From Lycocorax pyrrhopterus obiensis (lineage: Eukaryota > Chordata > Aves > Passeriformes > Paradisaeidae), in the NCBI GenBank assembly GCA_014706295.1, contig JACSVZ010000006.1, forward strand, positions 29,425,629-29,489,628: a DNA stretch of 64,000 bases. Direction: 5' to 3'. The notes under the pieces were generated by a model. That model was not told the DNA's origin and searched no databases. It worked only from the letters and a program-made list of their open reading frames with translations. Made by a program: the position numbers and the translations under genes. Below, piece by piece: positions 12,811-26,570 of this stretch (positions are counted from its first letter, which is position 1; each line of letters starts with the position of its first letter).

Positions 12811-15800
12811 AGATTGGCTGATATTTGGAGAAAAAAAATTTCAAATAATTTTTTCATCCTGGAAAAGTTGACCTTGAAACCGAAGTGGGCTTTCACTAAT
12901 TTCTTATGAAGCAATGCAACAAGGTACTACTTTCTGAAATCCTTGTATAAAAAGGAAATTTGCTGTCTTACTTTCTCAGCTTGAGAGGGAGACATTGCAA
13001 GGGCTGCCCCGAATGCTAAAGTCGTCTGCAGACTTCAGGTATTTGAATTCAGTTGTTAGATATGTAACTGGTTTCCCGTGTAACTTCTTTGGTTGCTTGT
13101 GCATTTTACAAACTGTAAAGGTTGATATTTCCCTTTTTTCTTGCTTTTTCCATTTAATAACAAAGAAAGGGGTATACATGGCTTTTTCTTTTCTTTGTCC
13201 TCTTTTTTTTTGTTGTTATTTTTGAAGTATGGCAACACAAATTCTTTTTCATTCTTTTTGGAAAAAGTAGCGGTCTTTGGTATGTGCTCTGTGCCATTCT
13301 TAGAAGCAAATAATGTGTCAAATTCAGTAAATTTAATTTTGGAAAAAAAGTGCTCTAAGCACCCATGATAGGTTTTGTCAATCTGCAAAAGCACTGTTAA
13401 ACTTAAAAGGATTTATGAAGTTCTGTGTGTTATGGTATTTTCTGAAAGCAGAAGAAACTGAATGTATAACAGAAGTCCATCAAATATTTATAGTTGCACA
13501 TGGTCAAGGAAACCCAGTTTCCCTGGTGTCTTTTGAAACTTTGACAATGCCAGCATCATATGGTCTTGAAAAAGTGTTGATGCAAGGGTGCATATTTTTC
13601 TAATTTTACGCAACTCTAGCCATAGTGCTTATAAAGAAAAAGCTCAATCGTAGGTCTGTCTCCTATAACCTTGTATCCTTCCTCTGATAGGGATTCTGCA
13701 GATTTTTGACATTTCTAGTCATCATCTAATACAGTTTGCCACTGCCTTTTCCACATGTTTTTTCTTTTGTTTTTCAAGGTATAACTTGTTTTCCAAACCC
13801 TCTGGGTTTTTATAAAATGCAGATTCACCAGCTGCAGACTCAAGTTGGTACAAGAAAAGTTACTTTTTTTCTTACTGTGACTACATTAATATTCTGCTTA
13901 ACCTTAAAGTCTCCTTATTTCCTTCCTATATCCCAGATGGTGGGGTTTTATTGTTCGTGTCTGGATTGATTCTTATAATTCAGTTCCTGTTTTTTTTAGG
14001 TTTTGTTATTATCTTAGCTTTTTCTGTTTTCTCTAGAAATAGAATATTCACATATATTGGTGCAAAATTAAAGCCTGCTCAACTCAGAGAGCAGACTTCA
14101 TCCGGGAACATTTGTGGCTGCCCTGGGGAAAGTTATGCATGTATTTTCTGCCAACAGTTGTTCTCTAGTCTGTTCAAAGTCAAATTTCAGACTGCCTACA
14201 TTCACTTCCTGTATTAGGTTGTATGTCTCTTCCCTTCAGTGTAATACTGCATTAATTTTCTTGCAGTCTGTTTACTCATGCTGTAACTCACAGTGATTCT
14301 ACTTTTTTATTCATATGATGGTTTTCCTTCATATGTTTTTTGTCATCATACTTCTTGCTCAGTGTCACACTTCTGTGATTATCTAGATGTTTTTCCTTAT
14401 AGCCTTTAGTTTCATCTTTCCCATGTTTTTCTGCAATATTTTCAACATTCTTCTCAAGAATTTTGGTATTTTTAAATTTTCCCCTTTTTTTGATATTCTA
14501 CTCTTCTTGGTATGAACAGATAGATTTTGAAAGTATTCCCACAATCTGTTTTATTTCTGTTGTTCTAAGACAGATTGTCACATACTGCTCTCGTCTAAGG
14601 AGAGAGATGAATGAAATGCAAAAGTAGGTTGAGTAAAATTTTGATGTCTCTGAAGAGATCTGTATTGTTTGGAAATTTTTTCTTTTGTTCTTTCCCATAA
14701 AACCCTCTGGATTTGTTTGGAGTGGGAGAGGAAGGCACACCTGTAATCATTATGGTAACTGGAGACAAATGTGGAAAGCAATCAAGGGTTTGATTTCATT
14801 ATTTGGTACTCGTCTTTTCTCTTACCTTCTGATTTGTATGATTTATTCTAAAATCAGAGACCATGTGCACATTTAGTGCTGGTATTCATACAGATATATC
14901 CTGTCAGGACCCAAATGGGCTCAGTTGACAGCATTCAAGAAAGACTAGGTCATATTATTTTTTTCTTCCTCCTACTTGCCATCAGCCTATGTCAGCTACT
15001 ATTTGAGCTCCTCCCCATTGCTGAGTTGACTGAATGCTGTATTCATTCTTAATTCAGGTATTTGCCTCATGTCAGCTTTCCTTCCAGATCTATACCCCTT
15101 GCTAGTAAAGATAGAAATTTAAAAATTCCTTTTTTTATTATTTATTTTTCAGCTTTTTACTTTTTCAATTTGCCCTTGAATCAATCATTCATTAGTTTCC
15201 AAGTTGATAAATCATTGTTTTAGAAAGCTGTCTTGCAGCTCACACTGCAGGGAGAAATACTCAGTTGCTGTTTGACCTGATTCAGGTTTTCTCTGTGAAA
15301 ATTCTTACTAATACTGTTCTGATTGGTAGCACATACTTATGTGTCATGTGCTCTCCTCATGTTTCCAAACACTGCAAAGTAACAACAAGAATAAATCCTT
15401 CAAATACCCCTATTACTCTTTCTAACCATAAGATACTAAAGGACATTCAGTTTTACAGATACTCAACACAGATTGGTATTCTGTTGGACCTGACTTTTCT
15501 AATCATGACATAAAGTGCAGTAGTTCTCAGAGACTAAGCACGATTCTGTTTCTCTGTGTCCTGCTTTTGTCTTTGAGATTTAATAAGTTCCTTGGTTTTG
15601 GCTTGGAGGTCTTCATTGTGACTTGTAGGTTTTGAGTTTGCATTTCTTTCCTGAAAATTCAAAGTAGGCTGCATGAATTAGCTCTATAAACTCTTCGTGC
15701 TTTGCTGCACTTGGAGAAGAAAAATGGGATGACGTAGTGTGAAATGTTATCAAAACAAATATGATCTCTTTTAAATGCTTTTAATTTTCCTGCTTCAGTC

Positions 15801-17504
15801 CTTATTGCAATTCCCTGAAATACACAAGGCTAGTAATGGATTTTGATCTTATCATGATCACTCTCTGCTCTAATCTATAAAAGGGATGATTCTCATTCAT
15901 TAAGCTCTAGTCGTTGCCTCTCTTGTTATCCATCTATTGACAGGAGCCCTCATGGATGTGATTTTTGTCCCGTTGCTGTGTTCTGTTGCGTGAAAATGGT
16001 TCAGATAATATCTCTTCCCAGAACAGGAAACCATGTGCCATATTGTGATAATCAGTAGACATAGATTCTTTTTTAGTTCCTTTCTGAGCAGTGGTTTAAA
16101 ACTACTTTTTGCTTTAAATATTTTATAACATCAAATCATCAAGGATCTCAATATAAGATGGGTAAGAATGGCTTAACTAATTCAGGCTGAGTTCACCTCA
16201 TCCAGTATTTTTTTTTTCCTAACAGCATCTGCAAACAGGTACCTAGGGAGAAAAAGCGTTTTCGCCTCATGAACCTGTGATCTTCCAGCTTTCTGCTGTT
16301 TTCAGCTCTGGTTTTCTTGAGCCTAATGTTTTCCACTAATGGGTCTCTCCATGAGGAATGCTCAGTCATGATTAGTACATCAATCTTAGGTCTTGCAGCT
16401 CTCTTTCCATGCTTTACAGAATGATGCTGTTGAGGAATCTACATCTGTAGTTACAACTGCATTAGGAGAGGATTGACAAGTCTTATGGCTCACACCATAT
16501 CATTTTATTAATCTTTGTCTTTGCCAAGTATTTTGCTGTCAAAGAAAGCGAGTGCTTTTCATCTCTCCTACTATCTAGAGTAGTATTGTCCATTTGACAT
16601 ACTTCTGAATTTACTGAATAGAGTTACTGTTCAAAAGACTTCACAGCTACCTTGCTTCATAGTTAATTTGTTCTTTTACAAGAACCTCTTCTGGCCTGAA
16701 GGAGATTTTTTTTCTCTCTCTCTTAGCCATGAATAGTGAATGAAGTGAAACTGCCAAATTAGTTATATTCAAACATATTATATAATCAGACTTATATTTT
16801 GCCATGCACAAATTGGATTGTAATGATGACTTTACTATCTCTGTTGAGGAGGTTTGTTTACATCTTAATCAGTGTAGTGTGGAAACATGTTCTTCACAGT
16901 GGGTCAGCATTCTTAAGAGTAATGTTCTCCTTTTCCCACTGCATACTGCACTAAGACTCTACCAAAATATTGGCCTCTCTACTGCAGATGCTTAAGAGTC
17001 CATTCTTTTACTGAAGCATGTATTTCTTTAGTGGTAATTGGGTTGATATCTGGACCTTTTATTGATGATGTTCTTAGACTGTGAATGCAGTTTCAGCTTT
17101 CTTGGACTGAGAGTAATTAAGTAGCATTGAGCTGGGACTAAATCTGTGATCATTTGGCTTTTGAATTGGATATTACCCATTTGACTTAGAAGTTGTTTAA
17201 ATTTGCAGAACTGGACTTTTATGTTACTTTATGACAAAGGCATGTTTGGATCTTTCTATGCACACAAATAGCTGATATGGCATATCAAACTTAGTCAGTT
17301 TTTCAGATGGTGTAAGTTTTATATTGTACGGGCTTTGAGCAGGGATTCTTCCCTTCTGTGGATAACTGTCACTGCAAATATGCAGTTTCTGAATTGGTGA
17401 AAGATGAGAGCTCTTCATTTTTTCTTAAGTTTTTTCTAAGAAACACGAGGAATGGATGCGTTATTCATAATCTAGTAGTTTGCATAGTGAAATGACAGAG
17501 AGAG

Positions 17505-17712
17505 CCAGAAGGTGCAGGACAAAGGAAATTTTCACTGGAAATTAAAGGGAAAAAATAATTAGTAATGAAGAGGATGCCCACAGAAGTTGCAGAATCTCCA
17601 TCCTTGTAGACTTTAAAAACTCTACTGGGCAATGCCCTCAGCAGCCCATGGTAACGCCTGAATTTATCCGTGATTTGAGGTGGAGGTTGAATGGGATGAC
17701 CTCCACAACATT
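17505..17712 (+). mobile_element. CR1 LINE fragment (3' region), sense orientation
   Basis: The core 17571-17710 follows the familiar order of the CR1 3' region with many substitutions: a 'ttgcagaatctccatccttg' block, then 'ctactgggcaatgccct', then 'gttgaatgggatgacctcca'. The stretch 17505-17570 fits the preceding 'acaaaggaaatttt' part more weakly. It is 5'-truncated, lacks coding capacity and loses its tail. Divergence looks high, so it is an old insertion. Assignment is by memory of avian CR1 consensus forms; the subfamily is not called. Confidence 0.8.
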
Positions 17713-20700
17713 TAAAATTGTAAAAACAGTAAGTATCAAGAATGTATGATTTTTAAAATAATTTTAATTGAAACTACATTACATCTTGATAGAAGGGATG
17801 GTGCTGTAGTGAATAGTCATTAGATCTTGAAGTAACTAATAAAAAATGCTCATTTCACCTGACTGTTTTGAATGAGATGATTCTAGAAGTCTTTTTTCAG
17901 TCTAATATATCGATCATCTTCCATCAGTCATTTGAAGAGAGACAGGTAGGTTTATGCATGACATGGGTTATTTCCTGTGATTAAAAACTAATGGTGCAGT
18001 ATTTCTCTATGTTGTACTCACCCACCTGATTGCTCTGTGCGTGGGAACAAAGTATGAAGGTCACTTCTACAAGACCATCCTGGAATACTGTGATGAGGGG
18101 GGTTGAGGGAATAATGGCAGCTGTTTGAAAATGAGTACCAATTCTAAGCTGTTGAGGGTGATTTTTGAACAAACAAATGAGGAAGTAATTAGCAGATTAC
18201 ATTATTGCATATTCTTATCATAATGGCATGGGATAGACCATTGATAGGTAATGATAACCGTTTTTGATATCACTGCTGAAGAACCAAACATGACTGCATT
18301 GCAGAGTGATAGACTAGATACACTGTCTTGTTAATCATTGGGCTTTGGGTATTTGAAAGGTGGTTGGATAGTTTTTGAGAATATTAGCCAAATATTTTAT
18401 CAGAGTACTCAGCACTGAAATTTGTTCCTGACTTTATAAATGCCATTTGTACATCTCAAAGTTAGACCACATGAATAATGCAAGTCATGCTTTCATAGCT
18501 GTTAAATTTTCTACAAGCTGAGGAAATCAACAGTGTGCAGATCTAATCAATCAATTAATTTATAGGGTTTTCATCACATGCCTCAAAGTTGGAATTAAGA
18601 TTAATTTTTTTTTTTTTTTAGAGCTCTTGTAATTTCTCTGAAACTAATCAGTTTTTCAATTCTTTGGAACATTTGAACATTGTTTTGTCCTCTCTGCTCT
18701 TCCCTCCTCCTCTGTCCCCTGGATGACTTAAATAGGCTAATATTGTTTGAAAGTAATGTTTGTTCTTAGCATAAGATTATTTGCATGCATGCAGCCGGTA
18801 TTAGTATTCAGTTCAGTGATCTGTCATATCTATCTTAGGATCTTTGCTTGTCAAAAGAGGTCTAATGAGTCACCTGAAGTAACTGTATTGGATTAAGTAT
18901 TTTTAGAAATTGCACTTATACTATCACCAGTTTCAACACCGGAGCTCATATTCATGTGGTGATAACACCACTAGAATGTCGTTGGTAACTTCCTCTATGA
19001 TCTTAAGCTGCATTATATGCTACAGTTTGAGCAAGAATATAAAAATAAGGCTGTCCACTTGCTGAGGGTGGGTAGATTTCATGATTAATTTCACACAATG
19101 ATTAAAACAGTGTTATTTTAATCAATTACCTGAGGAAGTGACCAGCTGTGGGGTTGATACCAAGTCCTGGAGACTATATTCAGATGCTCTTTAGTACTAA
19201 GGTCCCTGCTGTAAGAACTAACAGATGGAATTATTGCAAGAAAAGAAATTGGTAGGTAAACTGAAATAAATTTTTTCCATACCATTAAATTGGGGAGAAA
19301 TGCTTTAGGGTTTGCAGAAATTTAATAAATATGCATAAGGTGATATTTTGTTTTCCACATCCTTTACATTTATACTGGCTTATTAAAGATTTAATTAAGT
19401 TTTCTGAAAAGGGAGAGGATGCAGTCTTGCAAAAAAATGTAGATGACAGTGTGGGTTCACAATAATTAGGGCTTCAGGGATAAAATAAAGATTCTCTACA
19501 GTTAATGAATATTAAGGCAATGGCTGCTTTGAAAACTTGCAAAAATGACAGTGCTTTACTTACCACATCTGTCTTCTGTTTGTTTTCTAGCCCTAGTCCA
19601 TCAATATATGTGACAGATTGCATACCATTTACTTCTGCAACTATGACTAGTAAACAAAAGTTACAGAAGATATTTTACTTTACCCTTTTTGTGCGTAAGC
19701 AATTTTTTTTTACCAACTTCCTGCTCTTCATTATCCTGCATCTGTTTTGTTGTCCATTCATTTAAATCTTAAAAACAAGTATCTCAGGATTGATTTTATT
19801 AATATTTTCCTATTGGAACAGCACATCACAAAGCACTGCAAAAACTTTTTTTTTTTTAAATCCCTCTTTGAGTCCATTTTGCTGTCAAGGTTCTAAAATC
19901 TTGACAGTGGTTAGACAAAAAATGTGGCAAAGCAACTGTGCACCATGTTAATCCATGGTCTTTGTTGGTCTCTTGTATTCTGTGTGCAGAAGTACATAAA
20001 TAAGCAAATGACGTGTTTTGTCTTCTTTGACTTGTAGCTTCCAAACTCTTGAGGACAAGAACTGTCTCTAATGTGCTTCTCCTGTAACACACAATTAAAT
20101 TCTGCTCCTTGATTAGGATTTCTTAGTGCTCTGATTACACAAATAACAACAATACCAAAAGAACAATTCAGTTTGCAAAACTAGTTGAGTGTAAATGGAA
20201 CTATAATATTATACTTGAATGCTGGACAACAAAATTTGGCCTATAAATTTTATGTCAGTGTAATATCAAAGATATATATTGTTCTGCAGTTCAAAAGGTG
20301 TATTCAGTTGTGAGTTCAGTGCAGCTGTCACAGATTCTGTTATAGGCTTTTGTTTAACACCTTGAAAGTAACTTCTTGCTTCTTTCAGCTTTGTAGTACA
20401 TATTAGAATGTACTATTCAGCCATATGCTGTACGTATGGCAGAAGCTTGCATCCTTTGTCCTTATACCCCCTAAAACATTTTCCAGGTCTGCTTTCCTCC
20501 CTCTGTCATTGTTGATCTGGTGTTCCTTTTAGAATATCTTCTGCAAATCTTCTTAGAAGAAGAAATTCAATTTCTCTTCCATTCTCCATTCTCCTCTAAG
20601 AGTCCTGGTGGCCCAATCTGCCACCAGGAAGTCAATACTACTTACCTCTCTTTCTTCTCATTAGTTTCTAGGGGGGAAGTGGGTATTTTCATGATAATGA

Positions 20701-21654
20701 GTGATGAAAAAGGGATAAAGTGAAAAAGGAGCTGTGATATGGACTGTGAGGAAAGATCAGCAGATAGTGGAGCTTGCTCAAAGGGGTTTCTACAGTTGAC
20801 TGAGGAACTGAATACTCTCCAGGATAATTTTCCTTTAAAACCTGCAGCATCTCTGAAAGCATTGGCTTGCCTGTGGTACATAGCTTTTTGCATTAACATT
20901 TTTAAAATATACCCTTTCCTGAGACTTCTTGTATTCTTTGAAACTTCGAGTTTTAATTGTCTGAAAACTGCTTTATTTGCATCTTGCTACTTCTCCCTGA
21001 TGGTCTGTTTAAATGCCTTTTAGAAGTACCAGGAGAGTAAACTTTTCTCATTGGTTAACTCTGTTCTAAATGGGAACTCTTAATGTGCCTCAAATAGAGT
21101 ATTTGATTTTGTATAAATATGAAGCTTTATTTGTTTTAGTGTTACAGATTCTGGTAACTTATCCTGAAGACAGAACTGTGTATCTGCAAATTGACTTAGT
21201 CATGCTACAGATTATTTCTCCCAGCCCCTTCTACAAGCAGCTGGTAAAAAGCCATCTGGCTCACAAGCCATGTCTGTTCTATATTATGAAATCTTTAAAG
21301 ACTTGCCTTTCCGTACTCTTATTTGTCTTTTGAACGATTCATTTACATAGTTTTCGACAAAGCAGTATCTTTTCAGAAAAATGTGGTCTCTTCTGACCTT
21401 GTACCTCAAAAATAAATTATTGGATATTTGGCCAAAGCCAGTGAGCCAAACTAAAAGCAAGTCACTTAGGCAGTCAGATGATTTCAGTCAAGTTGGAGTG
21501 TATGTATAACCCATTTGTGTTCTTGGTTAGTAATTATCCAGTTTCAGTCCTGCATATGTAACTCCATGTGTATACATAGTGCAGAATATTTAACTATGTT
21601 ATTTTTTATTTTTTATATTTATTGGGTCCTATACACATTGTTTTGCAGAGTAAA

Positions 21655-21674
21655 TTCAATTCAGTTCAATTCAG
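21655..21674 (+). repeat. 10-bp tandem duplication
   Basis: TTCAATTCAG is repeated twice head to tail. Confidence 0.8.
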
Positions 21675-23558
21675 CTACATTCTTGGAGTGCGAGATAAGG
21701 ACTTGTGTACCAGCAAAGTAAATTGGAAAGTAATGCCTCATACTTATTTTTAAATGTGATTCAGACCTAAAACTTTATGGCAAATCATGTTGTGTTCTTG
21801 TAAAAGGATAGGTTTCTGTCAAATGGAGATAAAGTGTATTCTCAGTCTTTTTGTCTGTAGGGATTAGGGCAGTAATTGCATCTAATTTCTGGTGATGCTT
21901 TCTCCTCCCTGTGGTCACTGATGTATTATTTCACTGAAAACGTTCAAGGAGGAGTTGAAATGTGTGCAGTGGATTTCTTGAACCTGAATGTAATTCCTAT
22001 TACTTTACTCATCTCTAGGCTTGTCAGAATGAGAGTTTTTTGTAACTTTTCTTCTAAATATAGAGGTGGCAAACTAATTCTGTAAGTCGAGAATTTTATT
22101 TAGGGATATGCACATGCGTAATGCAGGGAAAAGGAAATTTTGACACAATAAATAGTACAGTTCTGTAGAAAATGTATTTTTTTTTTTTAATGTCCAGCTC
22201 TTGAACTGTGAGACCCTGACTCCCTTGAAGAACATGGAGTGTGAATTCTGCCAGATGAAAACTGGAATCAGCAAGTAGTATCTGCCTTTTCTCTGGCATG
22301 TTTTGAAGACTGCAAGAAGTTTCTGTGATTAAAATTTCCCAGACTGACTATATTTAAAGTAGCAACCAATGTCAGTGTTCCTGATCGGCATTTTTCCTTG
22401 TAATGAGGTGATTTACTGTTTGTTCTTGCATGTTTCATGAATATTTACCAATTTTATTGCTAAGCATATTGACGTGCTGTGCACTTACTTATCGCTTATA
22501 ATTGGTTTCAGGGCTATCTGATCTTCCTCTCTATAGCAATTATTCTTTATCTATCAGAAGATCCACCCTCTTACTCTACTTCAGGGAGCAGGAGGGGAGT
22601 AAGCTTATCAAATATTTTTTCTCACTTGATCTTTCACTAGTTAACTCGCCTCTTAGGTTATCTTTAGAAATGATTTTGTGGCGTTGAATTGAGAAGTGAA
22701 CAGATCAGAACCATTCTGTGCTTTTGGGTCAGTTACTGTTTCAGTTTTCCTGGGTTTTCCTTCCAATAGCAACTGTTTTAGCTTAGACCATTGTGCTACT
22801 GTAAAAAATAGTGGCAATGTATCCTGTCTTCTAACTGGCAAGCTTCGCTGGCTCTTTATTATGGCTAATGTTGTAGCATGTGTAGGGGAACTAGGGAAGT
22901 GGCTATCTTAGGGTTGCATGGGAGAAAGTGCAGTACTGGAGAACTTCACATTCAAAAAGGAAAACCTTTTGTAGGGAAACTATTTCTGTGGATTCCCCAG
23001 GCTATAAGATTTCTGAGGTGCATTTTTTATTTGCCAAACTGACTTCAAAATCTAGGTTGGATGGGTGTTGAAAGGGGGGATGCTGGAAGGTGGTGTGCTT
23101 AACTAGTGTCTAATGTTGACCTTAAAAAACGCAGATTTCAAAACTAGAATATTTAAATATAGGATAATAAGTTGAATTAGCTATGGTATATCTTTTAGCT
23201 AGCTTCAAACCAAGACAGGACAAGAATGTGCATAAATTTTATTCACATATGAATGGATTTGCCCTTTAAAGACTGTGTAGCCTTTGACTTCAGTAATTCT
23301 TTGTGGAGTTATTTTAAATACAAAGATAGTTTTTCCTACCTGAGGATGTCCGTGAGATGCAAATAGTGAGGGCTGGGAAGATATATACTAGTATATCTAA
23401 TATATTTGCTTAGTACCTGCAATGTTCTATGGGAATCCAGTATTGCATGTGGACTAGGCTGACTTGTGGCCTGAGCTGATACTGCCTCTGTTATGTTCTT
23501 AAGATGACAGACTTGAGATCTAAAGATCTTCAGAATGTATCTGTGCATTTAGGTAATC

Positions 23559-23636
23559 AGGAAAAGTGATTCTCAGGAAAATTAGGAAAAGTGTCTCTTT
23601 TTCAGCTGGGAAGAAAATAGGAAAAGTGCTTCTCAG
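23559..23636 (+). repeat. Spaced repeat of AGGAAAAGTG
   Basis: AGGAAAAGTG(A/C)TTCTCAG occurs at 23559-23576 and 23619-23636 with one mismatch. A third partial copy, AGGAAAAGTGTCTCT, starts at 23584. Four GGAAAA cores fall within 66 bases. Confidence 0.82.
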
Positions 23637-23979
23637 ATTTATCCTTCTAATTGTTTTCAAAGCAAATCTCTAGGGTGGGTCTGTGGAATGTCAAATTTTA
23701 TAATCATGCTTCCTTTCTCCTTTTGTATTTTTCATTATTGTATATCGACAGGCTCCTTAAAATCAACCACAGAAAACAAACTGCCTAATAATTTTTCTCC
23801 CTTTTTTCTCTATCTTTAAGCACTCTACACTTCAAAAGTGCAAGTATTCTTTTTGTTTACCTTTAGATGCAGAATAATCATCAGTCTGTAGTCGGTCTGT
23901 TACAGAATTGACATTTGTTATTTCTTGACTTGTTTAGGTCTTGAAATTATGTTCCTCTATAGCAAAAGAATAATCTAAT

Positions 23980-24043
23980 GGGTTTGTTTGTTTGTTTGGG
24001 TGGTGTTTTTTGTTGTTGTTTGGGGTTTGGGTTTTCTTTGTTT
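23980..24043 (+). repeat. G/T-only low-complexity tract
   Basis: Contains (GTTT)4, then G-runs separated by T-runs, with one C near its end. One of a family of such tracts on the sense strand. Confidence 0.9.
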
Positions 24044-24660
24044 TAAATCTGCAATTGTTTTTAACACTGATAGGTCTTACATCAGCCAAGTCTGGAGTTA
24101 TGATTTTTGTTTAGTGAGAACATTAATGACATTTTGCATAATACTTATCTCTTTTCTACCATAGGAGGTTTAATCCTATGGGTACTTGGGTTGATGGGAA
24201 AATATCAAGAACACGTGAAATTTTAAGGAAGAAGGAAAACTTGTATCTGTGGTAGGTAGTATAAGATGTTTCAGTGCCTTTGGTAATAACAACTTTTTCC
24301 ACTCTAAAGATTAATTATTTTGTCTGCAATTTTTGATTATAATTTTTTAAAATTCTTAAATTTTACGCCGACTAGTTTGTGCATAGTTAGATATCTTATT
24401 TCAGAAAGTACTTAACTGCCTTGTCACAAGATAGAAAGTGTTTATTGCTTATCATCACCACATCTTTCCTCTGATGTTACTCTCTTAATTCACTTCCTGT
24501 GAAGAGTCAAGGGAGAAGTTTAATTCTGTTTTTTAGCTTCCCAGTGTGCTAATCAGCAAGATAACCTTTTGTATTAACCTTAAGGTGTCAATAAGAAATA
24601 GGTACTTGAGAATTCTCTCAGTAATACCAAAAAGACAAATTCATGACATCTGCCTATGTA

Positions 24661-24768
24661 TTGGTTTTGGGGTTTGGGCATTTTTGTTGTTGTTTTTTGT
24701 GTTTGTTTTGGTTTTTTGATTGGTGTTTTTGGTTTTGTTTTACTGTGTTTTGTTTTTTAATGTTTTGG
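24661..24768 (+). repeat. G/T-rich low-complexity tract
   Basis: About 108 bases composed nearly entirely of T and G (TTTTG, GGTT, GTTT mixtures) with four or five interruptions. The open frame through it encodes a low-complexity Phe/Trp/Cys string and is not a gene. Confidence 0.9.
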
Positions 24769-26224
24769 AAGATGAAGAAGCCAGAGTTCACATACCCAGA
24801 ATATTTTTCAACTAGATGCTTTATGTATTCCCTGTATGAAGTTAACTAGTTGTTCTTTGCTTGTAGGGAGAACTCTGCTGATTTGTTGATCTCGTTAAAG
24901 GTCACTTAGCTTCCTCTAAAATTCTTTTATGTTATATACCCTAATTTTAAATGTCTGTTATATAATGACAAAGAAAGTTGAAGTACTCTTATATTTTCTT
25001 GTAGGAGCAATTTAAAAAAAATAAATTCATTATTCTCAAGGGGATTCTGTCAAAATTATTTCAGTATGCTTGATTGAGGCCTCATTGTTTTCCTGTTCAA
25101 GCAGTTATATTTCTGATTACCAAACAGTGCTTATGTGCCTTAGAACAATTTGATTTCTGCCCCTTCATTCTGGTATGTTTTCACTCATAGAACCAAATCT
25201 TCTCTGATTTCTTTTGTATTTACTCTGCATTTTACATTTTAAGTGGTTGTTGAATGTATTTGTCCTTAGTGTTCTTTCTTTTAACAGTATGTGCTATTGC
25301 CCCTTCCCAATCTTCCTTTATTCAGTGTAAATTTTTGATGCTTTCCCTAGCTAGCCTTCCATAAGTTTTTTTTTTAATAAAACTTCTTTTCATGGTAGCA
25401 GTTTAGTCATCTATTCAGTACTTCCAGGGATTGGAAATACAGCATCTGTATTTTAACCTGGTGTTTGAAATAACTTAGAAAATTGAAGAAGAGGAAGAAA
25501 GTTCCTTTTTAGCATTAGCCGTATTTTGGTTGTCTGGGTAATTCTTCAATGTAGCACAGTGCTTAAGGGCTTTGAGGGATTAGTCTCTATGTGGTGATTC
25601 CACAGAGAAGAGAGCTGAGTTATCAATGGCTTTGTAAAATGTCTGCCTAGCATGGCTGTTTACCGAAAGCAAAAAAGATCCAGATTCTATTTAATTTTTA
25701 ATTTTTCAGGAAGAAAATCCAGTAGTACCCTGACATTTTGTTGCTCATCTGGCTTTTTGACCCCTTTCAAACTGTGGTGGCATTTACTGGTAGCATTCCA
25801 CCAAAGTCAAAGCAGCCTCAAATTTCTGAGGTGAATTACCTCTTTGTGAAGTTACTATCATCATTAGTTTATCAACTTCCAACATAAAATCTTGTCATTC
25901 CACAAATATGCAGAGAAATTTGCAGTAAGGGATAGAAAGGGAAAGATGATTGGCAGTATTTCAACAGCAATTCAGTTTATGAATTACTTTATTGTGAAAC
26001 AGGGAACAAACACACTTTGAACAAAGGAACAATTTTGTTGGTGTCTGTTTAAGTCACCTTTTCTCTAGATGCTACTTGCTCTGTAAAATAGAACTTGCTT
26101 TACACTCATGAAAAAAAAAGCAAAAAATAGAATGGAACCACTGTTCAGTAAAGTGATGTCTTTTCATGCATGTCCTTTAAATATAATGCTTTCCACCTAG
26201 TGTTCTGAAATTGAAAATGTTCTG

Positions 26225-26462
26225 AGGAAGGGCTGAGAGAGTTGGGAATGTTCATCCTAGAAAACTGAAGGTTCAGGAGCAGTTATATTGATTTAAATAA
26301 ATACGTGAATGGTAAAGATGACAGCCAGAATTATTGGTGCCCAGTGACAGGACTGGAGGCAGTGGGCCCAAAATTAAACACCAAAGGTTCCATCCGAACA
26401 TCAGTAAACACTTTGTCCTGTGAAGATGACTGAGCATTGTCAGGAGTTGCCCAGAGGTTAGG
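26225..26462 (+). mobile_element. CR1 LINE fragment, truncated at both ends
   Basis: Recognisable CR1 landmarks occur in order: 'ggctgagagagttgggaatgttcatcctag' style start, 'cagtgacaggactggaggcagtgggcccaaa' at 26341-26372, a degraded 'ttccatccgaacatcagtaaacact', and 'gcattgtcaggagttgcccagaggtt' at 26434-26460. The element breaks off exactly where a G/T-only tract begins (26463 onwards). No open reading frame remains. Confidence 0.85.
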
Positions 26463-26468
26463 GGTGGC

Positions 26469-26570
26469 TGGTTATTTTGTTTGGATTTTGTTGTTATTTG
26501 TTTTGGGGTTTCATTTGTTTTTGTTTGGGTTTTTTTTTAAGTTTGTTTTTGATTTGTTTTGTTTGTTTGC
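26469..26570 (+). repeat. G/T-rich low-complexity tract abutting CR1
   Basis: Mostly T and G with scattered A and one C (TTTG, GTTTT and GGGTTT units), starting within a few bases of the broken end of the CR1 fragment at 26225-26462. Confidence 0.88.

Noticed and set aside
13056..13394. 112-codon open frame on the minus strand
   Set aside because: Lys/Asn-rich low-complexity reading of T-rich intron, no domain resemblance and no splice or promoter context; overlapping open frames on both strands are equally long.
24643..24849. 68-codon frame rich in Phe, Cys and Trp
   Set aside because: It is the translation of a G/T-only tract, not a membrane protein.
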